Shown here in pieces: positions 49,716 through 58,809 of a stretch of 64,000 nt of DNA. The stretch is taken from positions 52,562 to 116,561 of the forward strand of contig CAMBZJ010000011.1 in the NCBI GenBank assembly GCA_945872365.1. The letters run 5' to 3'. Numbering within the stretch: the stretch's first letter is position 1; the number at the start of each line of letters is the position of its first letter. A model generated the notes under the pieces. The model made no database searches and was not told where the DNA came from. It saw nothing but the letters and a program-made list of their open reading frames with translations. The stretch is from Klebsiella pneumoniae (GTDB lineage: Bacteria > Desulfobacterota > Binatia > UBA12015). The position numbers and the translations under genes are program-made.

Positions 49716-50375
49716 ATGAAACCAAGCCGCCTCGTTGCCATCACCGCCGCCACCGGCCTGGCCGCCCTCTCGGGCTGCGCGCCGACGTACACGCAACAGA
49801 CGGCTGCGGCCAACGCGGCCTACGCCCAGGCCGCCGCGCAGCCCGGCGCCTATGCCGTCGCGCCGGCACAAGGCTACGGCGCCGCGCCCGCGTCTCCGCA
49901 GGCGACCTACGGCGCGCCCGCGACCTACCCGCAGGGCACCTATGGCAACCCGGCGGCCCCGCAGGCTGCCTACGCCAGGGGCTATCCCGCGACCGGCAAC
50001 CCGGCCGGCTACGCCAACCCGCAGACCGCCTACGGCCCGCCCAACGCCAACGGCTACTACCCGCGTGGTGCAGGCCAGTATCCGGCCGAGCGTACCTTCG
50101 ACGTGCGCCAGCCCTACTACGGCGATGCCGGCTATCACACGATGGGAACCTACAACGACGGCGAAGCTCATCCGTTGCGTCTAGTATCGTTCGCGGTGGC
50201 TCCGGTGGGCTACCTCGCCGAGTGGTTGGTGACGCGTCCGATCTTCCGAGTGGTCTCGCAGCAGGACATGGCACCCATCTTCAGCTACACGCCGCAGGCC
50301 GGATTCGACTACGAAACCTACGCGGAAGGGTTGAGCACCGGGGTCACTTTCGAGGAACCCCAGACGATGGACTGA
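49716..50375 (+). CDS. Low-complexity Tyr/Ala/Pro/Gln-rich lipoprotein
   Basis: 219 residues. A lipoprotein signal (VAITAATGLAALSGC, lipobox LSGC at about residue 21) is followed by an extended low-complexity region of YxQ, GYG, APA and PQ repeats (about 25-125), then a short C-terminal domain with PLRLVSFAVAPVGYLAEWLV, TRPIFRVVSQQDMAPIF and YTPQAGFDYETYAEGLSTGV. The repeated region resembles those of envelope or pilus-associated proteins. ATG 49716 follows AAGGGGAAG. Divergent from the lipid operon by 65 bases; no function can be assigned. Confidence 0.8.
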   Translation: MKPSRLVAITAATGLAALSGCAPTYTQQTAAANAAYAQAAAQPGAYAVAPAQGYGAAPASPQATYGAPATYPQGTYGNPAAPQAAYARGYPATGNPAGYANPQTAYGPPNANGYYPRGAGQYPAERTFDVRQPYYGDAGYHTMGTYNDGEAHPLRLVSFAVAPVGYLAEWLVTRPIFRVVSQQDMAPIFSYTPQAGFDYETYAEGLSTGVTFEEPQTMD

Positions 50376-50378
50376 AGC

Positions 50379-52643
50379 TCAGCGTCCGAGGATTTCGAGC
50401 GGGGCGAAGCGAGCGATGAGCTTGCGCGTCCCGGCGCGTTCGAACTGGACGGTGAGTTTGAGGGAATCCCCGGATCCCTCGGTCCATCGCACGACGCCTG
50501 CTCCGAACTGGGCATGGCGCACGCGGCTGCCGACCCGCGGGGTCGATCCCTCTCCGCCCGAGTCGCTCTGGCCGTAGGAGTAGTCGATCGTCCGGCCGGC
50601 GTCGGCCGTCGGCAGCGATTGCTCGACACCCGCGGCAGGGGCGCGTTCCGCCGTCCAGGAGTGGCCGCCGAGCCCGGCCCGGGCGGCGAAGGACCGCGGC
50701 TCGCCCGCGAGTCGCCCGCCCAGCATCTCGACGAACTCCCCGTCGATCTCGCGCAGGAAGCGCGACGGCGGGTTCTGCTGCGAGACGCCGAAGAGCACCC
50801 GGTGGCGGGCCCTCGTCAGAACGAGTCGTTCCCGCGCACGCGTCATGCCGACGTAGCAGAGCCGGCGCTCCTCCTCGACGTCGCCCTCGTCGATCGCGCG
50901 TTTGTGGGGAAAGAGCCCCTCCTCCATCCCGGTCAGGATCACCAGCGGGAACTCGAGGCCCTTCGAGTTGTGCAGTGTCATGAGGGTCACGGCGGAGCGG
51001 CGACCGTCGGATGTGTCGAGTTCCGAGACGAGTGCAGCGCGCTCGAGGAATGCCTCGACGGCGAGGCCGCCGGTCGTTGCGCCGTCGACCGCGTCGAGTT
51101 CGCGCGCGGCGGATAGCAACTCGTCGAGGTTGTCGGCGCGCGCCTCCGCTTCGTGGGTTCCCTCGGCGCGCAGTCGGGTGGCGAGGCCGCTCTCCTGGAG
51201 CACGCGGTCCACCGTCTCGGCGAGGGTCTCCTGGCCCAGTCCGGCGCGTAGTCGGCGCATCATGCCCCAGAAGTCGCGAACGCGTCCGCGGCTCGCGGTC
51301 GCAACGCCCACGAGCGCCTCGCCGTCGGCGATCGCATCGAGAATCGAGGAAAGCGTCCCCCCGCGCGCGCGCGCCGTCGCGGTCAGCGCGGCGATCGTGG
51401 TCGCACCGATTCCACGCGCGGGCACATTGACGATCCGGGCGAGGCTCACGTCGTCGGCCGGGTTCACCAGCACGCGCAGGTAGGCGAGCGCGTCCTTCAC
51501 CTCCTTGCGGTCGTAGAAGCGCGTTCCGCCGACCAGCGCGTACGGATAGCCGCGTCGGACGAGCTCCTCTTCGAGCGAGCGCGACTGGGCGTTCGTGCGG
51601 TAGCAGACAGCGACCTCCGCGAGGTCGCGGCCGCGCGCGAGGGCGGCATTGATCTCGCCGACCACGTAGTGCGCCTCGGCTCGGTCGTCGTCGAGGGTCG
51701 CGACGACCACCTTGTCGCCCTCGTCGCGGTCGGTCCAGAGCTTCTTGCCGTGCCGACCAGCGTTGCGGCGGATCACCGCGCCCGCCGCGCCTAGGATGTT
51801 GCCCGTCGACCGGTAGTTCTGTTCGAGCCGCACGACACGCGCGTCGGGATGGTCGCGCTCGAAGTCGAGGATCGCGCGGACCGTGGCCCCGCGGAAGCCG
51901 TAGATCGACTGGTCGTCGTCCCCGACGACCGCCAGATTCGGCGAGCGGGCGGCGAGCCGCTGCAGCAGCACGTACTGCGCACGATTGATGTCCTGGTACT
52001 CGTCGACGAGCACGTGGACGTAGCGCTCGCGATAGCGGTCCCGCGTCTCCTCGTCAGCCGAGAGCACGCGGACCATGCCGAGAATCAGTCCGCCGAAGTC
52101 GAGGGCGCCGGCCCGCAGGAGGAGTTCCTCGTAGCGGATCGCCGCGCGCACCATCGGGTCGCTGCGCGGGTCGGACCCGACGTCGAGCGCCTCGGCCGCG
52201 TTCTTGCGGCGGTCGAGGAAGGAGCGCAGCGCCTGCGGCGCCACCTGCTCCTCGCTCACGTCGGCGTCGGCGAGAGCCCGGCGGCACAGGGCGAGGCTGT
52301 CGGCATCGTCGTAGATCGCGAAGGAGGAGGGCAAGCCGATACGCGGCGCCTCGCGGCGTAACCAGCGAGCGCAGACCGCGTGGAAGGTTCCCACGGTGAG
52401 TCCACGCGCCCGCTCGCCGAGCAGCCTCTCGAGTCGCTCGCGCATTTCCCGCGCGGCCTTGTTGGTGAAGGTGACCGCGAGGATCTCCTCCGGGCGGACA
52501 CCCCGCTGCTCGACGAGGCAGGCGATGCGGTGGGTGAGGACGCGGGTCTTGCCGCTCCCGGCCCCCGCGAGCACGAGCAGCGGGGATCCACCGTGGGTGA
52601 CCGCATCGCGCTGCGGCGGGTTCAGGTCGTCGAGGTCGATCAC
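50379..52643 (-). CDS. UvrD/PcrA-type superfamily 1 DNA helicase
   Basis: 3'-5' helicase for excision repair and fork maintenance, 754 residues. Motifs: Q motif LNPPQRDAVTHGGSPLLVL, Walker A AGAGSGKT, VTFTNKAAREM, DEYQDINRAQYVLLQ (motif II), GDDDQSIYGFRGA (III), EQNYRST, and VTLMTLHNSKGLEFPLVILT with YVGMTRARERLVLT. The C terminus has RVRHAQFGAGVVRW, the tail typical of UvrD/PcrA that contacts RNA polymerase. GTG 52643 is chosen as the start of the Q-motif region; upstream codons overlap rlmE. It stops four bases from the lipoprotein stop. Confidence 0.95.
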   Translation of the reverse strand: MIDLDDLNPPQRDAVTHGGSPLLVLAGAGSGKTRVLTHRIACLVEQRGVRPEEILAVTFTNKAAREMRERLERLLGERARGLTVGTFHAVCARWLRREAPRIGLPSSFAIYDDADSLALCRRALADADVSEEQVAPQALRSFLDRRKNAAEALDVGSDPRSDPMVRAAIRYEELLLRAGALDFGGLILGMVRVLSADEETRDRYRERYVHVLVDEYQDINRAQYVLLQRLAARSPNLAVVGDDDQSIYGFRGATVRAILDFERDHPDARVVRLEQNYRSTGNILGAAGAVIRRNAGRHGKKLWTDRDEGDKVVVATLDDDRAEAHYVVGEINAALARGRDLAEVAVCYRTNAQSRSLEEELVRRGYPYALVGGTRFYDRKEVKDALAYLRVLVNPADDVSLARIVNVPARGIGATTIAALTATARARGGTLSSILDAIADGEALVGVATASRGRVRDFWGMMRRLRAGLGQETLAETVDRVLQESGLATRLRAEGTHEAEARADNLDELLSAARELDAVDGATTGGLAVEAFLERAALVSELDTSDGRRSAVTLMTLHNSKGLEFPLVILTGMEEGLFPHKRAIDEGDVEEERRLCYVGMTRARERLVLTRARHRVLFGVSQQNPPSRFLREIDGEFVEMLGGRLAGEPRSFAARAGLGGHSWTAERAPAAGVEQSLPTADAGRTIDYSYGQSDSGGEGSTPRVGSRVRHAQFGAGVVRWTEGSGDSLKLTVQFERAGTRKLIARFAPLEILGR

Positions 52644-52715
52644 CTGCGCGCCGAACTTAGCTGGTGGCCGCCGAAATGGAAGGCACGGGGATGGCCGGCG
52701 TGCTAACCGGCGGGC

Positions 52716-53354
52716 GTGGCGGTGTACGAGCGCAAGGACGCCGCCTACCGGCGAGCGAAGGAAGAAGGCTACCGGTCGCGTGCGGCCTACAAGCTCGTCG
52801 AACTCGACCAGCACTTCGGGCTCTTGCGGCCGGGACTCCGCGTCGTCGACCTCGGCTGCTGGCCCGGTGCCTGGACCCAGGTCGCGGCCGGGAAAGTCGG
52901 CGCGTCGGGCCGGGTCGTCGGCGTGGATCTGGTCGCGACCGAGGACCTGGGAGTTCCACAGGCGACGACGATTGCTGGCGACGTCTACGATCCCGACGTC
53001 CGCGACCGGGTGAGCCAGGCGCTCGGCGGCCCCGCGGACGTGGTGCTCGCCGACCTGTCTCCCAAACTCTCCGGGGTTGTGGCAGCGGACGCCGCGCGCC
53101 ACGCGGCACTCGTCGAGGCGGCGATCGCCGCGTCGCGCCGTTGGCTCGCACCCGACGGGACCCTGCTCGTGAAACTCTTCATGGACGCCGAGTACGAGGC
53201 CCTCGTGAAGCGCCTGCGCGCCGGGTTTGCCGCCGTGAAGACCCGGCGCCCACCCTCGACTCGCAAGGGCTCGGCCGAAATCTATGCCCTTGCCCGCGGC
53301 CCACGGCCCCAACCCGCAGACGACGGCGCCACCTCGGGCGGCGCGCCGGGTTGA
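52716..53354 (+). CDS. rlmE: 23S rRNA (uridine-2'-O) methyltransferase RlmE (FtsJ)
   Basis: SAM-dependent ribose methylation of U2552 (E. coli numbering) in 23S rRNA. The K-D-K-E tetrad is intact: SRAAYKLVELDQHFGLL, VLADLSPKLSGV, LLVKLFMD and GSAEIYALAR; SAM motif VVDLGCWPGAWTQVAAGKVG. Length 212 is typical. GTG 52716. The C-terminal Pro/Gly tail (RPQPADDGATSGGAPG) is disordered. Divergent from the UvrD gene, whose start codon lies 72 bases away. Confidence 0.93.
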   Translation: MAVYERKDAAYRRAKEEGYRSRAAYKLVELDQHFGLLRPGLRVVDLGCWPGAWTQVAAGKVGASGRVVGVDLVATEDLGVPQATTIAGDVYDPDVRDRVSQALGGPADVVLADLSPKLSGVVAADAARHAALVEAAIAASRRWLAPDGTLLVKLFMDAEYEALVKRLRAGFAAVKTRRPPSTRKGSAEIYALARGPRPQPADDGATSGGAPG

Positions 53355-53477
53355 AGGTATCGTCGTCTTCGGACGTCGGTTTCCACGGGCGGCAAGCCGG
53401 GCAACCGCAACGCATCGCGTCACGGCGCGGTCCTTCGCGGATTTTCCCGGTCGCGGAGAGGCGGCGGTTCAGCAAGG

Positions 53478-55556
53478 ATGAGCAGCGTGACTTGGCGGGA
53501 CGTATCGCTTCTCGGGCCGGGGTGCGGCGGGCTTCTGCGCGCGCTCTCTCCGGCTCGGTTCCCGCGCCTCCGCCTGCCATGGCTGCTCGCGACGGTTGTC
53601 CTTTTCTGCGCGGCATCCTCGCCGGACGTCGCCGGGGCGGCCGCGGTCGAAACCGCGGGCGAGGTGCTCGTCGTCCGTGACGACGGTTCCGTCCTGACTC
53701 CCCCCGATCCGCTCCCGCTCGCTGGCCGTCGCCTGCGTTTCGTTCCTCTCGAAGAAGGCGGGTTCGCGACCCAGGTCGGCACACTGACCGTTCCGCCGAC
53801 CCGTGCCGCCGCGGCCTGGCGCAGCGGCCGACGTCTCGACTTCTCCGGCGGCGAGCCGGTCGCGATCGACCTCGACGTCCCGTTCCCGTTTTTCGGGCAA
53901 CTCCAACGGCAAGTCTTCGTCCACCCGCACGGCGCGATCTCGTTCGGAAGTCCGCTGCCCGAGAGCAGTCGCGCACGAGCGGCCGCCTCGGGCGAACTCC
54001 TGCGTTCGCTAGCGGCAGGTCCGCCGGTCATCGCGGGTCTCTGGAACGAACTGCTCTCCGATCACCCGGCCGACGGCACCGGTGTCTGGTTCGAGCAGAC
54101 CGAGGACGCGGCCTCGGTGGCGTGGGTTGGCGTGCCGTCCGCGCGTCCCGCGAACGAGCCGAACACGTTTCGGATCACGCTGCGTCGCGACGGACGGATC
54201 GACCTCGAGTATGCCGAGATGGCCTCGACCTGGGGCATCGTTGGCGTCTCGCCGGGCCGCGGCGCTACCGCCACCAAGATGGTCGACCTGGAGCGCCCGA
54301 TACGCGGGGCACCGGGCGCGGCATTGCTCGACTGGTACCGCGATCTGCCCGGTCTCGACGAGGTGGCCCTTTCCCGCGCGGTGTTCCGCCAGTTGCCCGA
54401 TCGCGTTCAGTTTCTCACTGTCTTCACGACCCGCCCGGTCGACGGCCCGGCGCCGGTCCACGGTGTGGCCGTGAAGAACGGCGACCGGGGAATCGGACTC
54501 CCGGTTCTCGATCACGGCGCGGTGTTCGGCGCGCACGATCTGGAACACGTCGTCGTGATGAACGACCTTTCCTTCTGGGACGACGACCCTGCCCGGCCGC
54601 CACGGCTTCCCGCCTATGCCTATGCTCCGTCCACGCTCGGCGTGCTCGCGCACGAGACCGGCCACCGCTGGCTCGCCGAAGCGACGACACCCGCGGGACC
54701 GCTCGGCGGCGACGGGCACTGGAGTTTCTTCCTCGACAGCGGTGGCTCCCTGCTCGGTGGCAACCGCTTCCGCGACAATGCCGACGGCAGCTTCACCACC
54801 CGACGTGGCCTCGACGGTTTCGGCCCGCTCGACCTCTACCTGATGGGACTTCGGCCGGCTGAGGAGGTTCCCTCCCTCGTGCTCGTCGAGGGCGCGACCG
54901 GCTTCGAGCCGCCGATCTCGGTTTCCGGAAGACCCTTCGACGCGCAGAGCCGTCCCGAGGAGGGTGTCACCTTCCGCGGCCGCCCACGCAACGTCACGAT
55001 CGATGAAGTCGTGGAAGCCACGGGCGAGCGTCAGCCGGCCTTCGGCGAGGCACCGCGCAGCTTCCGCATGGCCTTCGTGCTTGTCGTGCCGTCGGGAGGC
55101 ACCGCGACTGACGAGGATCTGGCGAAGGTCGAGCGGATCCGCCACGCCTTCGGGCCGTTCTTCCAGTCTGCAACCGGCGGCCTCGGGCGCATGGGGACGG
55201 CCTTGCCTCGGGGAGTCGACGCGACCCCGCCACCCGACGATCTCTCCTTGCGTTCGGGCGAGCCGCAGTTGCTCGCGGCCGAGATCCGACCGCGCGGCCC
55301 CTCGCGCTGGGCTCTCAAGATCGAGTTCGCGGACCTCGGCGAGGACCTGACGTCGGTCGAACTGCTGCCCGATACGCCCGGTGCCACACCGACGGTAGTG
55401 GAAGTGACCACGGCTGCCTATGGTGTGCGTCTCGGTGCGATGACGATCGCCGTGAGGGACCTCCCGGCGGATGTCCGGTCGCTGCGGGTGAGTCTTCTCG
55501 ACCGCCGTGGCCAGCGCAGCCACGTCGCGACCCGCTGGCTGCCGGGTCGCGGCTGA
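53478..55556 (+). CDS. Secreted putative zinc metalloprotease with nidogen-like domain
   Basis: 692 residues. A hydrophobic segment at about 35-55 (WLLATVVLFCAASSPDVAGA) acts as signal. Residues about 125-265 form a beta-sandwich like nidogen domains (IDLDVPFPFFGQLQRQVFVH; IDLEYAEMASTWGIVGVSPG). A metalloprotease core follows: HETGH at 392-396 (HExxH), GHWSFFLDSGGSLLGGN, and DGFGPLDLYLMGL. The C-terminal region has a beta-rich domain. I recognise this ensemble from uncharacterised exported proteins of several phyla, but no named peptidase family applies. The third metal ligand cannot be assigned by eye. Confidence 0.78.
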   Translation: MSSVTWRDVSLLGPGCGGLLRALSPARFPRLRLPWLLATVVLFCAASSPDVAGAAAVETAGEVLVVRDDGSVLTPPDPLPLAGRRLRFVPLEEGGFATQVGTLTVPPTRAAAAWRSGRRLDFSGGEPVAIDLDVPFPFFGQLQRQVFVHPHGAISFGSPLPESSRARAAASGELLRSLAAGPPVIAGLWNELLSDHPADGTGVWFEQTEDAASVAWVGVPSARPANEPNTFRITLRRDGRIDLEYAEMASTWGIVGVSPGRGATATKMVDLERPIRGAPGAALLDWYRDLPGLDEVALSRAVFRQLPDRVQFLTVFTTRPVDGPAPVHGVAVKNGDRGIGLPVLDHGAVFGAHDLEHVVVMNDLSFWDDDPARPPRLPAYAYAPSTLGVLAHETGHRWLAEATTPAGPLGGDGHWSFFLDSGGSLLGGNRFRDNADGSFTTRRGLDGFGPLDLYLMGLRPAEEVPSLVLVEGATGFEPPISVSGRPFDAQSRPEEGVTFRGRPRNVTIDEVVEATGERQPAFGEAPRSFRMAFVLVVPSGGTATDEDLAKVERIRHAFGPFFQSATGGLGRMGTALPRGVDATPPPDDLSLRSGEPQLLAAEIRPRGPSRWALKIEFADLGEDLTSVELLPDTPGATPTVVEVTTAAYGVRLGAMTIAVRDLPADVRSLRVSLLDRRGQRSHVATRWLPGRG

Positions 55557-55604
55557 GCCCCGCGCCTTCGCCGGCGCTGACGGCCGCTGCGCGGCGATCC
55601 GCCT

Positions 55605-55904
55605 TTACCGGTTTCGCCGGGCGGCCGGCGAACGACCGCGGAGGCGCGGCCGCGCCGGCGAGGAAGACCCGGCGGGTCGGGCGCCCGCGAGCCACCTCGG
55701 CCGGGATACGCGCAGGCCCGGACCGGCGCGCTCGGCGACGATGGCCCGGATCTCGTCGAGACGCGGCTCCTCCGGCTTCGCCTCGGCGCCCGCCCGACCC
55801 TCGCGCAACATCGCGACGAACCGGCGGTAAGACTCCTCCGGCGTGGGCGGTCGATCGAGCCGTCGCACGCCGCGAGCGTAGACGAAGACGCTCCACGAAA
55901 CCAA
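55605..55904 (-). CDS. Small basic hypothetical protein
   Basis: A possible 99-residue protein from TTG 55904, with GGAAGGG seven bases before it. SYRRFVAMLREGRAGAEAKP and EEPRLDEIRAIVAERAG look protein-like; the C-terminal third is Arg/Ala/Ser-rich, as in chance GC-rich frames. No family recognised. It is the only candidate in the 525-base gap between the metalloprotease and the permease, which otherwise shows nothing. Confidence 0.42.
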   Translation of the reverse strand: MVSWSVFVYARGVRRLDRPPTPEESYRRFVAMLREGRAGAEAKPEEPRLDEIRAIVAERAGPGLRVSRPRWLAGARPAGSSSPARPRLRGRSPAARRNR

Positions 55905-56081
55905 GGCGGGGCCCTTCCGAGTGCGGCTCGACCGGCAGGCGCACCTCACCCCGCGCGCATGCGCTCGTCATGGCCCCCAGCGAGGCCGCCGGGCGCTCGC
56001 GGCCGGGGATGGACGCCGGACCGTTGCATCGGAGCCCGCGGTCGTCCTTGATTCGGCGCGGGATCCGGGGATAGCAGTCCC

Positions 56082-57632
56082 ATGGACCCCACCTCCCGCT
56101 ACGAGTGGATCGCGCCCGGCGACGTCACGGCGTTTCTCGGACTCGCCTTCGACAACATCGCGCAGCTGATCGTCTTCGGTTCGATCCTGGTGGGGGTCTT
56201 CGGCTACCCGTCCGATCTCGTGCTGGGCAAGATGCTGCCGGGCACGGCGCTTGGAGTGCTTATCGGCGACCTGGTCTACACGGCCCTCGCCTTCCGCCTG
56301 GCGCGTCGTACCGGGCGCCAAGACGTCACCGCGATGCCCCTCGGCATCGATACGGTCTCGCTGTTTGGCCTCACCTTCGGCGCGCTCGGGCCGGTCTTCA
56401 AGCAGACCGGCGACGCGGTCCTGTCGTGGCACGTCGGCATGGCGCTCATGGTCGCGATGGGCGTCTTCAAGATCGCGGTGACCCCGCTCGCGGCGCGCCT
56501 CCGCCACCTGGTTCCGGCGGCCGCGATGCTCGGCACGCTCGGCGGCATCGGTCTCGCTCTGATCGCGTTCATGCCCATGCTCAAGCTGTTCGCAGCACCG
56601 CTCGTCGGCATCCCGGCGTTGCTGCTGGTCCTGCTCGCCCTGCTGCGCGTACCGCGCCTGCCCGGCGGTGTGCCGACGGTACTCGCCGTGGTCGCCACCG
56701 CGACCGCCGCATATTACGCGGCGGCCGCGGCCGGTTGGGTGCCGCCGCTCGAGCCGATCGGCGCGGGTGTGCCCGGCCTCGGCTTCGCGCCGCCGCAACC
56801 TTCGCTCGGCTTCCTCGACGGGATGCGGCTCGCCGTCCCCTACCTGCCGCTCGCGCTGCCTCTCGCCTTCGCGACGATCGTCGGCGGCATCGACAACACC
56901 GAGTCCGCGGCCGCGGCGGGCGACGCCTACGACACCACCGAGATCCTGCTCACCGAGGGCGTCAGCACGCTTGTCGCCGGCCTCTTTGGCGGGGTCATCC
57001 AGACGACGCCCTACATCGGTCACCCAGCCTACAAGCGCATGGGCGGTCGCGCTGCCTACACCCTCGCCACCGGTCTCTTCGTCGGACTCGGCGGCGTGTT
57101 CGGCTACCTCTCGTGGCTCGTGCACGCGCTGCCCGAGGTCGTGGTCGTGCCGATCCTCGTCTACGTGGGCCTGGAGATCGCAGCGCAGTGCTTCCATGCC
57201 GCCCCGCAACGCCATGCGCCGGCGGTAGCGGCGAGTTTCCTCCCCTCGCTCGCGAATCTCGCCGTGATCCTGGTCGTCCAGATGCTGGCCGGTGCCGGCG
57301 TCGCAGCGACCGCACTGAAGGGGGACGCCGCGTCGGCCTTCGGCGCGCTGTCGCTGCTTTCGGCCGGCTTCGTCTTCTCGTCGATGCTGCTCGGTTCGGC
57401 GATCGCATTCCTGATCGACGGCGACTGGCGCGGCATGGCGGTGACGCTCGGGATCGCCGCTCTCGCGTCGTGGTTCGGTGTCATCCACTCGCCGTTGCCG
57501 GGCGGCGCGACGTTTCTGCCGTGGAACGTCGGCGATGCACGACCGATCGCGATCGGCGCCGGGTATGCGATCGTGGCAGCGGTCGCAGCCGTGGCGGCGG
57601 CGCGGGAGGGTGCTCGGGAAAGGCGACCCTAG
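56082..57632 (+). CDS. Xanthine/uracil/vitamin C permease-family transporter
   Basis: 516 residues with about 12-14 membrane helices (AQLIVFGSILVGVFGYPSDL; LGVLIGDLVYTALAFRLARR; GGIGLALIAFMPMLKLFAAP). It matches the NCS2/AzgA superfamily: the FATIVGGIDNTESAAAAGDA region and EGVSTLVAGLFGGVIQTTPY correspond to the conserved repeat signatures, and TAMPLGIDTVSLFGL to the first. It probably moves a purine, pyrimidine or similar anion with protons. ATG 56082; no ribosome site is obvious. Substrate not assignable. No purine genes or riboswitch nearby. Confidence 0.87.
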   Translation: MDPTSRYEWIAPGDVTAFLGLAFDNIAQLIVFGSILVGVFGYPSDLVLGKMLPGTALGVLIGDLVYTALAFRLARRTGRQDVTAMPLGIDTVSLFGLTFGALGPVFKQTGDAVLSWHVGMALMVAMGVFKIAVTPLAARLRHLVPAAAMLGTLGGIGLALIAFMPMLKLFAAPLVGIPALLLVLLALLRVPRLPGGVPTVLAVVATATAAYYAAAAAGWVPPLEPIGAGVPGLGFAPPQPSLGFLDGMRLAVPYLPLALPLAFATIVGGIDNTESAAAAGDAYDTTEILLTEGVSTLVAGLFGGVIQTTPYIGHPAYKRMGGRAAYTLATGLFVGLGGVFGYLSWLVHALPEVVVVPILVYVGLEIAAQCFHAAPQRHAPAVAASFLPSLANLAVILVVQMLAGAGVAATALKGDAASAFGALSLLSAGFVFSSMLLGSAIAFLIDGDWRGMAVTLGIAALASWFGVIHSPLPGGATFLPWNVGDARPIAIGAGYAIVAAVAAVAAAREGARERRP

Positions 57633-57684
57633 TCGCGCGAGGCGAACCCGGTCGCGAAGACCGTGGCCGTCGCGGCGGGCGGTT

Positions 57685-57801
57685 TCAGCACTTCGCCAGG
57701 AGCCACAGCAGGAGGAAGACGAGAAAGAGGGTCGCGCAGCCGCCGCCTTCCTCGTCCGGCCGCTCGGGGCCGAGCATCAGGAAGTCGTCGAGTTCGGACA
57801 C
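57685..57801 (-). CDS. 38-residue single-helix membrane peptide
   Basis: GTG 57801 opens a 38-residue frame: a short acidic N terminus (SELDDFLMLGPERPDEEGGG), then a Cys, and a strongly hydrophobic stretch CATLFLVFLLLWLLAKC ending in Cys. The order (acidic head, Gly hinge, one membrane helix, terminal Cys) is not what chance GC-rich DNA usually gives. No strong ribosome site. It is minus-strand, between the permease and the LLM oxidoreductase gene. Function unknown; it may be a subunit or regulator of a membrane complex. Confidence 0.55.
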   Translation of the reverse strand: MSELDDFLMLGPERPDEEGGGCATLFLVFLLLWLLAKC

Positions 57802-57858
57802 GTGGACAGGATGTCACGCGGGTCCGACAACGGTTGGCGGCGCCACCGCTGCCCGCGT

Positions 57859-58701
57859 TCAGCCCAGCGCCCGCAGCCCCTGTGCGTACTTGTCGAGCAT
57901 CGGCAGGACGACCTCGCGTCCGGCCGGCGGAAGCCAGAAGCAGACCCGACTCACGCCTGCCGCCCGGTACTTCTCGATCACCTCCGGCTTCGCCGGTGCG
58001 CCGAAGACGGTGATCGAGAGCGATTTCCGATCGCGCCCCGCGGCGTCCGCCTTGGCCCAGAAGTCGCGGATGCCCTCCTCGAGGTTGTCGCGCCCGGCGA
58101 TCGGCATCCAGCCGTCGCAGTACTCGATCGCGCGCTCGCGCCCGCGCGCGCTGCCCGTGCCGAGCAGGATGGGAGGGTGCGGCTTCTGCAGCGGCTTGGG
58201 CCAGCTCCAGATCGGATCGAAGTTGACGTGCTCGCCGTGGTAGGAGGCCTCGTCCTGCGTCCAGATCGCCTTCATCGCCTCGATGCGCTCGCGCAGGATC
58301 GACCAGCGGCGCTTGAAGTTGGTGCCGTGGTTCTCCATCTCCTCGGCGTTCCAGCCACCGCCGATGCCAAAGATCAGCCGGCCATCGCAGAGCGAATCGA
58401 GTGTCGCGACCTGCTTGGCGAGGACGATCGGGTCGTGCTCGATGACCAGGCAGATACCGCTGCCGATCCTGAGCTTCGTCGTTGCGGCGGCGGCCATCGC
58501 CAGGGCGCCGAAGAGATCGTTCGTGCGCAGGTACTCGCGGGGAAGCTCGGCGCCACCCGGCCACGGGCTGCGGCGGCTCACCGGGACGTGGGTGTGCTCT
58601 GGAAAGAGCAGCGACTCGAAGCCGCGCTCCTCGGCGGCGCGGGCGAGTTCGCCTGGATGCATCGCCTCGTCGGTCGAGAACTGGACCAATCCGAAATTCA
58701 T
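57859..58701 (-). CDS. LLM-class (F420-dependent) flavin oxidoreductase
   Basis: TIM-barrel bacterial-luciferase-like enzyme, 280 residues. NFGLVQFSTDEAMHPGELAR, ESLLFPEHTHVPVSRRSPWP, LRIGSGICLVIEHDPIVLAK with QVATLDSLCDGRLIFGIGGG, EYCDGWMPIAGR and the C-terminal FGAPAKPEVIEKY match the LLM class that uses F420 or FMN. This subfamily (TIGR03619-like) is common in actinobacteria and in deltaproteobacterial-type environmental lineages. ATG 58701; substrate unknown. Divergent from a lipoprotein gene. Confidence 0.9.
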   Translation of the reverse strand: MNFGLVQFSTDEAMHPGELARAAEERGFESLLFPEHTHVPVSRRSPWPGGAELPREYLRTNDLFGALAMAAAATTKLRIGSGICLVIEHDPIVLAKQVATLDSLCDGRLIFGIGGGWNAEEMENHGTNFKRRWSILRERIEAMKAIWTQDEASYHGEHVNFDPIWSWPKPLQKPHPPILLGTGSARGRERAIEYCDGWMPIAGRDNLEEGIRDFWAKADAAGRDRKSLSITVFGAPAKPEVIEKYRAAGVSRVCFWLPPAGREVVLPMLDKYAQGLRALG

Positions 58702-58809
58702 GGGGCTCTCCTCGTGCCATAGGGTCGCATCGGCGCCCGGGCGGCGCCAGAGGGCAAGGCCACGCGGACGGCTTGGCCGGGGGCCCCGGGTGTTGATAGG
58801 GATCCCGTC

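Noticed and set aside
57790..57806. CACGTG near the start of the 38-residue peptide
   Set aside because: Flanks do not match parS; the sequence is explained by coding.
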